A DNA stretch of 64,000 nt from Setophaga petechia. Lineage: Eukaryota > Chordata > Aves > Passeriformes > Parulidae. Numbering within the stretch: the stretch's first letter is position 1; every line of letters begins with the position of its first letter. The position numbers and the translations under genes are program-made. The notes under the pieces were generated by a model. It was not told the origin of the DNA, made no database searches, and was given only the letters and a program-made list of their open reading frames with translations. Positions 1 through 8,770 of the stretch are shown here, in pieces. The stretch is taken from contig JANCRA010000028.1 in assembly GCA_024362935.1 (NCBI GenBank), forward strand, positions 4,996,501 to 5,060,500, read 5' to 3'.

Positions 1-75
1 CCCTGCCCTGGCGGGCACTGGGCGGGGGGGGGTTCCTGGGCGCAGCGCTGACGCCTCGCTCTCGGCCTTTTGCAG

Positions 76-1870
76 GGCAAAAGAAGGAGCTGCAGGAGCT
101 CTACCAGCTGGGCCCGCAGCTGGGCAGGGGCGGCTTCGGCACCGTTTTCGCGGGCAGCCGCCTGGCGGACGGTAGCCCGGTAAGTGGGCGGCACGGGCGG
201 GCGCGGGCGGAGGCTCCGGGCCGGGGCTGGGCGGGGCTGGAGCTCAGCCCCCTGTGTCCGTGCCTTGCAGGTGGCTCTCAAGCGCGTGGCCCGGGAGAGC
301 GTCCTGCGCTGGGACGAGCGCGTGAGTGAGCGGGGCCAGCGGGCCGGGGCGGGCCGGGGCGGGCAGGGATAAGGCCGGGGAGGGCCCCGAGGGAGGGCGC
401 CGAGGCACGGCGGGGGCGGCGGGCGTGGGCTCAGCGCGCGAGGCGCAGCACGGCGGGCCCGCGGATGCCGAACGCCGGGGCCGGCCATAGGCGGGGGGAC
501 AGCTGCCAAGCGTGCCCTGGGCGGGAGGGATCCCGAGCAGCACGGAGGCTGCCCGAGGGGGCACCGGGGCATGCCGGGCAGGGGGCAATGGAGGCACAGA
601 GCAGCACCAGGCCTAGCGCAGGCAATGTCTCGTCCTCGCAGCCCGACGGCACCCGTGTTCCGCTGGAGATCGTGCTGATGGAGAAGGTGGGCTCCGGCTG
701 CCGCAGCATCATCCAGCTCCTGGACTGGTTCGAGCTGCCTGACAGCTTCGTGCTGGTCCTGGAGCGTCCGGGGCGATCGCGGGATCTGCTGGAGCTGCTG
801 CGGGAGCAGCAGTTCCTGAGCGAGGAGGCGGCGCGCTGGCTTTTCTGCCAGGTGCTGGAGGCCGTGTGGCACTGCACCGCCTGCGGCGTCTGGCACGGCG
901 ACATCAAGGCGGAGAACCTCCTCGTGGACCCGGACACTGGCAGCCTGAAGCTCATCGACTTCGGTTGCGGCACCTTCTTCCACGGCCACACCTGCAGGGA
1001 TGTTGCCGGTGAGCCCGCGGCCCGGGCCCTGCTGCCTCTGCCAGGCACTGCACCGTGCCATTCCCTCCTGGGCTGTGGGTGCGGCATTCAGCCGGCTGCC
1101 GGCTGCCCCGTGCCCCGGGGCAGGTGCTGTGCCCCAGGAGCCGGCTGCTGGCCTTGCCGACAGAGGGGGGGGGCTGCAAAAGCCAGGCCCCGGCCCCTCG
1201 GCTTGGCAGGCCTGCTTGGGCTTGGGCCGCTCTTCTGGCCTTCTCTGCCTTGCAGAGCGCTTTCCTGGCTTTGGCCAATTGCCTGCGGGTGCCGGGTGGC
1301 CTTGGGGGAAGTTGTGGCCGCAGGTGCGGGCCCTGCCTCTGGCAGGAGGCCGGCGCCAGGCTCTGGAAGGCAGCAGCCTGCGCCCGACCAGCGCCGCCTG
1401 TCTCCCCTAGGAACACGGATGTACTGCTCGCCCGAGTGGATCCGCCTGGGCTTCTACCACAAGGAGCCGGCTACCATCTGGTCCCTGGGCGTGCTGCTCT
1501 ATGTCATGGTCTGCGGGTGCTTCCCCTTCCGGGACGACCATGACATCGTGTGGGGGCAGCTCTTCTTCTGGCGGCAGGTGTCTCCAGGTTGGTGTGGGCC
1601 TCAAGCACGCTGGGCTGGAGGAGGTGGCCGTGTCCTGCCGTGCCGCTGTCCCGCCAAGGGCAGCTCTGAGCACTCGCAGCCTGGCCCGGCTTCTGCGGGC
1701 ACTGCCGGGCGCGGCCGGGCAGGAGCCTCGTGCCAGTGAGCGGCGCTTTCTGCCTTCTCTCCCCAGAGTGCCAGCACCTGATCACCTGGTGTTTGGGCAA
1801 GCACCCCCTGGACCGGGCCAATCTGGAGGACATCTGGCGCCACCCTTGGGTGTGGGGCGGGCGCCTTTGA
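76..1870 (+). CDS. PIM1-like serine/threonine kinase, copy 1 (5' end outside window)
   Basis: Exons 3-7 are present at 76-179, 271-321, 642-1008, 1411-1587 and 1767-1870; exons 1 and 2 lie upstream of the window, and positions 1-75 are the end of intron 2. The visible part encodes the entire kinase domain: glycine loop GRGGFGTV, the VALK lysine, an ERP hinge typical of PIM kinases, the catalytic loop reading [11 protein letters not shown] and SPEWI, ending in HPWVWGGRL. All junctions are GT-AG and join in frame. Markers: Ala540 as GCC, Ala603 as GCT, and the intron-4 variant also seen in copies 2-4. Frame is open throughout, so this copy is probably functional if its 5' exons are intact. Confidence 0.9.
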
Positions 1871-3687
1871 TGCCCGGCTGGAGCCCCTGCAGCACCCAGT
1901 CACCGAGTCCCACGCAGGACCGAGGGCCGGAAAAATAAACCAGCCACCAACCCATTGCGGGCTGTCACGACTGGTCCTTGTTAGCAACTGCGGCTAAAGA
2001 AACCTCTTGGCAAAAGGGGAAATCAGAGTGTTCCCTCCTGCCTTGGTCAAGGTTTTGATGCCTCTCCTCCATGTAGGTGGTTTTGTGTCTTCAAGCTCAG
2101 GCTGGAGTACTGCTAGGAGTGGCTTTAGCAAGGCGAGAAATGCAACAGTGAACCAACAGCTTCCCTTTCCAACTGACAAAGCAACTTGGGTTCACCTGAA
2201 GTGCCGCAAGGGCCCGTGTGTGCGTTCCAAGGGCCACCGGGTGGCAGGAACAGAGACCTTGCTCCTCTCCAAAGCTGTAGAACAGTTAGCAGTGGCAAAA
2301 TGTGATTTTGGGTTAAGCCCTGACAAAATTGTTCCTCATTCGTCCCCAGAAATGGGAAGCTGGGCTGGGCCTTTGACCTGCTGGGACTGCAGCGTTGTCA
2401 GTCATAGGCATGGAGCCCACGGGAAATGCTGAGGTGCTGGAGTCATTCCCATCATGCTGGGACCATTGTACCACCCCACCCCACTCCACCATCCCCCCCC
2501 CAAAAATAAAAAATCACGGTTTGCCCTGAAATGGCAGCTCCTCCTCACCCTGTTGGTCATTATGAGGGGACATTGGGCTCTGGCTGGGGGTGGAAAAGCT
2601 CCCAAAGGGCCTTGAACTCCTGCGGGAATTGGTCCAGCAAGGAGGTGGCACTGAGCCTTTCAGGGAATTGTGGGGAAAGAGAAGGTCCCCTCTGAGCCTC
2701 CTTTTGTCCAGGATGACAGAAACTGTGCTTGGAATGACCGCCTTTGTTTGTATTTACAGAACCTGAGACGCACAGTGAGTGCTTCTGGGGAGGAGGGAGG
2801 TGTGTGGGGTATGCAGCCAACAAATAACGATGGTTAGTAATGGTTTTGTTGACCAACAGTGTAAAGGCCATTGCCATGGGCCTCATGGAGCTCATGGGCT
2901 CAGCAGCCACAGTCCCTGTGGAGATCAAGTCTGCCAGGCTCTCTGTGGGTGTCTGACACTCAGCTCAGCCCTCCGCGGCTCTGTAGCCCTGCCAGGGCCA
3001 GCAGGGTCCCGATGCCCAAAGGCACACAAAGCATCCTCCCAGCACAAGCTGAGCCACTCAGGGTGGCAGAATCCTGTGGCAATTCAGCTCTCTGAGCATC
3101 CTCTCTGCTTTTAGATGGTCCCAGTGCCCTTGTCCCACAGACATTGGCTCTGCCAAGTACCACTGCCTTCTCTAGGTGCTGACGGGCATCAAACAGTGGA
3201 GGCACTGTGCTGTGAGGGACAGCGATCTTTTATTTGGGGTGGCTGGGGACAAGCTGGACCAGAATAAATAGCCATGAGATGTGGCTTTGGATGGGATTCA
3301 TCCCGATATGTCCCAGTGGGATCCCCTTCAAACATGTAGCCAAGGTCCTGAAAGCCCAAGGAGGTCCATGCTGGCTCAGGGCTCTCCAGCTGTATGTGAC
3401 TTGAAAGGAAGGCTTTGGAACTATCCAGGAAACTCCATCCTTTCAATCAAACCATGATAGCAGGAAAAATGAAGGGAAGGTCATCGTGGGCACTACTGGG
3501 AAGTGATGGAAAGACACAACAGCCAGCCATGGGGGGAGGCGGGGCCATGATGGCACCCAGGGGAGGAGCCCTGCGGAGGGGCAGGTCTGTGGTGTCACAC
3601 ACTGTCCTGGCCGCAGCACTGTGACATCATTGTGCCTATATGCCTATATAATCCGGGCCAGCCCCCGCAGCTGCCAGTGCAGTTGCG
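1871..3687 (+). other. Spacer 1: 3' UTR, poly(A) signal and non-coding spacer between copies 1 and 2
   Basis: An AATAAA signal at 1934-1939, 64 bp past the stop, probably ends the copy-1 transcript. Beyond it the spacer is richer in A and T than the gene. It holds a C/A-rich simple tract (2471-2515), splice-acceptor-like stretches near 2759, 2860 and 3114, a second AATAAA on the + strand (3263-3268), one on the - strand (3229-3234), and the copy-2 promoter at the right end. No convincing gene was found. A 141-codon frame at 2007-2432 is open but shows no sign of protein conservation in the diverged copy (spacer 13). Confidence 0.75.
3536..3675 (+). promoter_or_regulatory. Core promoter of copy 2: GC box, CRE-like site, TATA box
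   Basis: A GC box (gaggcggggcc, 3536-3546) is followed by TGACATCA (3622-3629), one mismatch from the cAMP-response element TGACGTCA, and by TATATAAT (3645-3652). Transcription would start near 3675, leaving a leader of only about a dozen bases before the ATG at 3688. This layout fits a compact, tissue-restricted promoter. The exact start site is inferred from TATA spacing. Confidence 0.7.
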
Positions 3688-6600
3688 ATGGTGCGTGCCG
3701 GAGCCATGGGTGACGGTTACGCACCTTTGACTGCGCTTGTCCTGCTGCTGGCCGCCGTGGCTGTCTGCTGGGCCCTTGGCCTCTGGCAGCCATGGAGGCG
3801 GCAAGCAGGGACAGCCAAGAGGCGCAAGCGCCCCGGGGTCCGGCCCAGAGGCTCACGCAGGAACCGGGGAGCCCCTGCGGCTCCCAGGCCCTGCAGGCCT
3901 CGGGCCACCCCTCGCAAGCGGCCAGGTGCTCCCGCCAGCACCCTGGGCAGCTCCTGCAGCTGCGGCCCCTGCGTGGCAGTGGGCCGAGAGCTGCAGGAAC
4001 TGATGCAGCTGCTCTGGGCTGGCAGTGGGACATCTGAGCCGCTCTACTCTGGGATGTGGCGGGCCCTGTGGAAAGAGCTGCGGGAGCTGGTGAGGCGAGG
4101 CCACCTGCCCTGCTGTGGCTCGTCCCGCTCCCCCAGGCGCCGCCATCCCATGAGGAGGCAGCTCCCAGGAAGAGTCTCCATCCCTGGGAGGGCCTCGAGC
4201 CTTGCAAGGATGGCACGGCAGACGACACCCGCCATCCTTGCAAGAAGCTCAGGCTGTCAGAGATCCTCCATCCTGCCAGGAGCCTCGGCTACCTCTGACA
4301 GCCTCCATCCTTCAGAGAGGCTCAGTGAGACCTGTCAGCCTGCAGCAAGTGCAGAGCCCGCGGACAGGTCTCCCGGCTCCCTTGGACCCCTGGACTTGGA
4401 CAAGACGGGCGCAACCCTGAGCGTTGTCGTGGCCAGGGAAAGCCCGCGAGTCCAAGTGGGAGCCCAGCCCGATGCAGGGGAGCCATCTCAGGAGCAGGTG
4501 GCTCGGGAGCAGCAAGCGTCCTGCAGCCGGCACTTGTCGGCCCACAGCTGCCAGGACGCTGTGCCGGCTGTGCCAGCGGGCTGCAGCCCGTGCCGGGTGG
4601 AGGAGACGAGCCTCGAGACACCTGGGCACCTCCATCTCGAGGAAGCTGCTCCGAAACAGCCACCGACTGCCAAGGAGGCCCTAATAGAAGGTGAGATCTT
4701 CTGAGGAGCTGTCTGCAGCTCCCCTGGGGCTCTTCAGGGCCATTGCCAGGCCAGGCCCTCTGAGAGCAGCCTAGTCCCTGGCTGTTCTCAGTGCCTCTGA
4801 TGGCTTCAAAAATCCCCTGCGTGGTTTGCAGCTGCTCCTGGGACCCCCCTGCGCGACAGCTCGGGCTGCAGCCCCGGCCGCGCACAAGAGCAGAGCGCAG
4901 GCCACGAGGCCGGGGCCAGCGCCGGTGCCGCCGTGCCCCCCTGCAGCGGGGCTCCTGCAGCCGCCTGTGCGCGCTGCCCGGGCCCGGCCGTGCCGCTCGC
5001 CAGCCCCTCGGCTGCAGGGCGGTGGCCGCTGCCCGGCGCGCGGCAGGGAGCAGGTGAGAGCAGCGCGGCCCGCGGGGGCCGGCCCCTGCCCTGGCGGGCA
5101 CTGGGCGGGGGGGGGTTCCTGGGCGCAGCGCTGACGCCTCGCTCTCGGCCTTTTGCAGGGCAAAAGAAGGAGCTGCAGGAGCTCTACCAGCTGGGCCCGC
5201 AGCTGGGCAGGGGCGGCTTCGGCACCGTTTTCGCGGGCAGCCGCCTGGCGGACGGTAGCCCGGTAAGTGGGCGGCACGGGCGGGCGCGGGCGGAGGCTCC
5301 GGGCCGGGGCTGGGCGGGGCTGGAGCTCAGCCCCCTGTGTCCGTGCCTTGCAGGTGGCTCTCAAGCGCGTGGCCCGGGAGAGCGTCCTGCGCTGGGACGA
5401 GCGCGTGAGTGAGCGGGGCCAGCGGGCCGGGGCGGGCCGGGGCGGGCAGGGATAAGGCCGGGGAGGGCCCCGAGGGAGGGCGCCGAGGCACGGCGGGGGC
5501 GGCGGGCGTGGGCTCAGCGCGCGAGGCGCAGCACGGCGGGCCCGCGGATGCCGAACGCCGGGGCCGGCCATAGGCGGGGGGACAGCTGCCAAGCGTGCCC
5601 TGGGCGGGAGGGATCCCGAGCAGCACGGAGGCTGCCCGAGGGGGCACCGGGGCATGCCGGGCAGGGGGCAATGGAGGCACAGAGCAGCACCAGGCCTAGC
5701 GCAGGCAATGTCTCGTCCTCGCAGCCCGACGGCACCCGTGTTCCGCTGGAGATCGTGCTGATGGAGAAGGTGGGCTCCGGCTGCCGCAGCATCATCCAGC
5801 TCCTGGACTGGTTCGAGCTGCCTGACAGCTTCGTGCTGGTCCTGGAGCGTCCGGGGCGATCGCGGGATCTGCTGGAGCTGCTGCGGGAGCAGCAGTTCCT
5901 GAGCGAGGAGGCGGCGCGCTGGCTTTTCTGCCAGGTGCTGGAGGCCGTGTGGCACTGCACCGCCTGCGGCGTCTGGCACGGCGACATCAAGGCGGAGAAC
6001 CTCCTCGTGGACCCGGACACTGGCAGCCTGAAGCTCATCGACTTCGGTTGCGGCACCTTCTTCCACGGCCACACCTGCAGGGATGTTGCCGGTGAGCCCG
6101 CGGCCCGGGCCCTGCTGCCTCTGCCAGGCACTGCACCGTGCCATTCCCTCCTGGGCTGTGGGTGCGGCATTCAGCCGGCTGCCGGCTGCCCCGTGCCCCG
6201 GGGCAGGTGCTGTGCCCCAGGAGCCGGCTGCTGGCCTTGCCGACAGAGGGGGGGGGCTGCAAAAGCCAGGCCCCGGCCCCTCGGCTTGGCAGGCCTGCTT
6301 GGGCTTGGGCCGCTCTTCTGGCCTTCTCTGCCTTGCAGAGCGCTTTCCTGGCTTTGGCCAATTGCCTGCGGGTGCCGGGTGGCCTTGGGGGAAGTTGTGG
6401 CCGCAGGTGCGGGCCCTGCCTCTGGCAGGAGGCCGGCGCCAGGCTCTGGAAGGCAGCAGCCTGCGCCCGACCAGCGCCGCCTGTCTCCCCTAGGAACACG
6501 GATGTACTGCTCGCCCGAGTGGATCCGCCTGGGCTTCTACCACAAGGAGCCGGCTACCATCTGGTCCCTGGGCGTGCTGCTCTATGTCATGGTCTGCGGG

Positions 6601-6953
6601 TGCTTCCCCTTCCGGGACGACCATGACATCGTGTGGGGGCAGCTCTTCTTCTGGCGGCAGGTGTCTCCAGGTTGGTGTGGGCCTCAAGCACGCTGGGCTG
6701 GAGGAGGTGGCCGTGTCCTGCCGTGCCGCTGTCCCGCCAAGGGCAGCTCTGAGCACTCGCAGCCTGGCCCGGCTTCTGCGGGCACTGCCGGGCGCGGCCG
6801 GGCAGGAGCCTCGTGCCAGTGAGCGGCGCTTTCTGCCTTCTCTCCCCAGAGTGCCAGCACCTGATCACCTGGTGTTTGGGCAAGCACCCCCTGGACCGGG
6901 CCAATCTGGAGGACATCTGGCGCCACCCTTGGGTGTGGGGCGGGCGCCTTTGA
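3688..6953 (+). CDS. PIM1-like serine/threonine kinase with N-terminal membrane-anchor extension, copy 2 (reference copy)
   Basis: Exons: 3688-4690, 4832-5053, 5159-5262, 5354-5404, 5725-6091, 6494-6670, 6850-6953; 2,028 nt, 675 residues. The start was chosen because it is the first ATG after the TATA box (3645-3652), with G at -3 and +4; an in-frame ATG at codon 7 is an alternative. Residues 13-33 are hydrophobic, followed by many Arg/Lys (37-60), a CSCGPC cluster (90-95), two predicted amphipathic helices (about 97-110 and 118-137) and Pro/Ser/Cys-rich sequence to 408. Kinase domain: GRGGFGTV (425-432), Lys447, Glu469, hinge ERP (501-503), HGD (545-547), Lys549, Asn552, DFG (566-568), SPE (589-591), Arg658. 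PIM kinases are constitutively active, basophilic Ser/Thr kinases; the PIM substrate-binding Asp and Glu equivalents (Asp508, Glu551) are kept. Oddities: HRD has become HGD, the extension is about 400 residues, and the C-tail is short. The kinase call is certain; the exon 1-2 fusion is inferred from open frames and matching phase-1 junctions. Confidence 0.88.
4201..4304 (+). repeat. Two adjacent perfect inverted repeats inside exon 1
   Basis: First pair: cttgcaaggatggc (4201-4214) and its exact reverse complement (4231-4244), 14-bp arms with a 16-base loop. Second pair: aggctgtcagag (4251-4262) and its exact reverse complement (4293-4304), 12-bp arms with a 30-base loop. A weaker 8-bp pair lies just upstream (4162-4169 and 4183-4190). 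The pairs recur at the same offset in copies 2-8 and 10-13; in copy 9 the gap cuts the second pair. The codon-181 variant (Pro/His) falls in the first loop. They could fold in DNA or mRNA. Confidence 0.9.
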
Positions 6954-8770
6954 TGCCCGGCTGGAGCCCCTGCAGCACCCAGTCACCGAGTCCCACGCAG
7001 GACCGAGGGCCGGAAAAATAAACCAGCCACCAACCCATTGCGGGCTGTCACGACTGGTCCTTGTTAGCAACTGCGGCTAAAGAAACCTCTTGGCAAAAGG
7101 GGAAATCAGAGTGTTCCCTCCTGCCTTGGTCAAGGTTTTGATGCCTCTCCTCCATGTAGGTGGTTTTGTGTCTTCAAGCTCAGGCTGGAGTACTGCTAGG
7201 AGTGGCTTTAGCAAGGCGAGAAATGCAACAGTGAACCAACAGCTGCCCTTTCCAACTGACAAAGCAACTTGGGTTCACCTGAAGTGCCGCAAGGGCCCGT
7301 GTGTGCGTTCCAAGGGCCACCGGGTGGCAGGAACAGAGACCTTGCTCCTCTCCAAAGCTGTAGAACAGTTAGCAGTGGCAAAATGTGATTTTGGGTTAAG
7401 CCCTGACAAAATTGTTCCTCATTCGTCCCCAGAAATGGGAAGCTGGGCTGGGCCTTTGACCTGCTGGGACTGCAGCGTTGTCAGTCATAGGCATGGAGCC
7501 CACGGGAAATGCTGAGGTGCTGGAGTCATTCCCATCATGCTGGGACCATTGTACCACCCCACCCCACTCCACCATCCCCCCCCCAAAAATAAAAAATCAC
7601 GGTTTGCCCTGAAATGGCAGCTCCTCCTCACCCTGTTGGTCATTATGAGGGGACATTGGGCTCTGGCTGGGGGTGGAAAAGCTCCCAAAGGGCCTTGAAC
7701 TCCTGCGGGAATTGGTCCAGCAAGGAGGTGGCACTGAGCCTTTCAGGGAATTGTGGGGAAAGAGAAGGTCCCCTCTGAGCCTCCTTTTGTCCAGGATGAC
7801 AGAAACTGTGCTTGGAATGACCGCCTTTGTTTGTATTTACAGAACCTGAGACGCACAGTGAGTGCTTCTGGGGAGGAGGGAGGTGTGTGGGGTATGCAGC
7901 CAACAAATAACGATGGTTAGTAATGGTTTTGTTGACCAACAGTGTAAAGGCCATTGCCATGGGCCTCATGGAGCTCATGGGCTCAGCAGCCACAGTCCCT
8001 GTGGAGATCAAGTCTGCCAGGGTCTCTGTTGGTGTCTGACACTCAGCTCAGCCCTCCGCGGCTCTGTAGCCCTGCCAGGGCCAGCAGGGTCCCGATGCCC
8101 AAAGGCACACAAAGCATCCTCCCAGCACAAGCTGAGCCACTCAGGGTGGCAGAATCCTGTGGCAATTCAGCTCTCTGAGCATCCTCTCTGCTTTTAGATG
8201 GTCCCAGTGCCCTTGTCCCACAGACATTGGCTCTGCCAAGTACCACTGCCTTCTCTAGGTGCTGACGGGCATCAAACAGTGGAGGCACTGTGCTGTGAGG
8301 GACAGCGATCTTTTATTTGGGGTGGCTGGGGACAAGCTGGACCAGAATAAATAGCCATGAGATGTGGCTTTGGATGGGATTCATCCCGATATGTCCCAGT
8401 GGGATCCCCTTCAAACATGTAGCCAAGGTCCTGAAAGCCCAAGGAGGTCCATGCTGGCTCAGGGCTCTCCAGCTGTATGTGACTTGAAAGGAAGGCTTTG
8501 GAACTATCCAGGAAACTCCATCCTTTCAATCAAACCATGATAGCAGGAAAAATGAAGGGAAGGTCATCGTGGGCACTACTGGGAAGTGATGGAAAGACAC
8601 AACAGCCAGCCATGGGGGGAGGCGGGGCCATGATGGCACCCAGGGGAGGAGCCCTGCGGAGGGGCAGGTCTGTGGTGTCACACACTGTCCTGGCCACAGC
8701 ACTGTGACATCATTGTGCCTATATGCCTATATAATCCGGGCCAGCCCCCGCAGCTGCCAGTGCAGTTGCG
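6954..8770 (+). other. Spacer 2: poly(A) signal and non-coding spacer
   Basis: AATAAA at 7017-7022. It differs from spacer 1 by a T-to-G change near 7243 and two private changes near 8021-8030. No gene seen. Confidence 0.75.
8705..8735 (+). promoter_or_regulatory. Core promoter of copy 3 (CRE-like + TATA)
   Basis: TGACATCA at 8705-8712 and TATATAAT at 8728-8735, at the same distances from the ATG (8771) as in copy 2. Confidence 0.7.

Noticed and set aside
465..1739. Single open frame of 424 codons spanning intron 4, exon 5, intron 5, exon 6 and intron 6 as if it were one unspliced kinase
   Set aside because: It includes intronic sequence between the conserved kinase blocks and misses exons 3, 4 and 7. 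The spliced model restores a continuous PIM-type domain with consistent phases.
2007..2432. 141-codon frame in each spacer downstream of the poly(A) signal
   Set aside because: No recognisable domain. In the diverged spacer 13 (61901-62326) about six of ten changes alter amino acids, which fits neutral drift rather than a protein.
3189..3446. Possible minus-strand gene ending at the reverse AATAAA (3229-3234)
   Set aside because: Only short frames without a recognisable domain or splice structure; a six-base signal alone is expected by chance.
5979..5999. Calling all copies dead pseudokinases because of HGD
   Set aside because: The catalytic Asp, the ATP-binding Lys, the Asn and DFG are intact; loss of the HRD arginine alone does not prove inactivity.
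4771..6144. Long antisense open frame over the kinase gene (457 codons here; up to 607 codons at 48967-50790), recurring in most copies
   Set aside because: It lies opposite well-supported exons and crosses their introns, its peptide is Arg/Pro/Ala-rich low complexity, and its length varies with single-base changes. GC-rich DNA has few stop codons, so this is a shadow frame.
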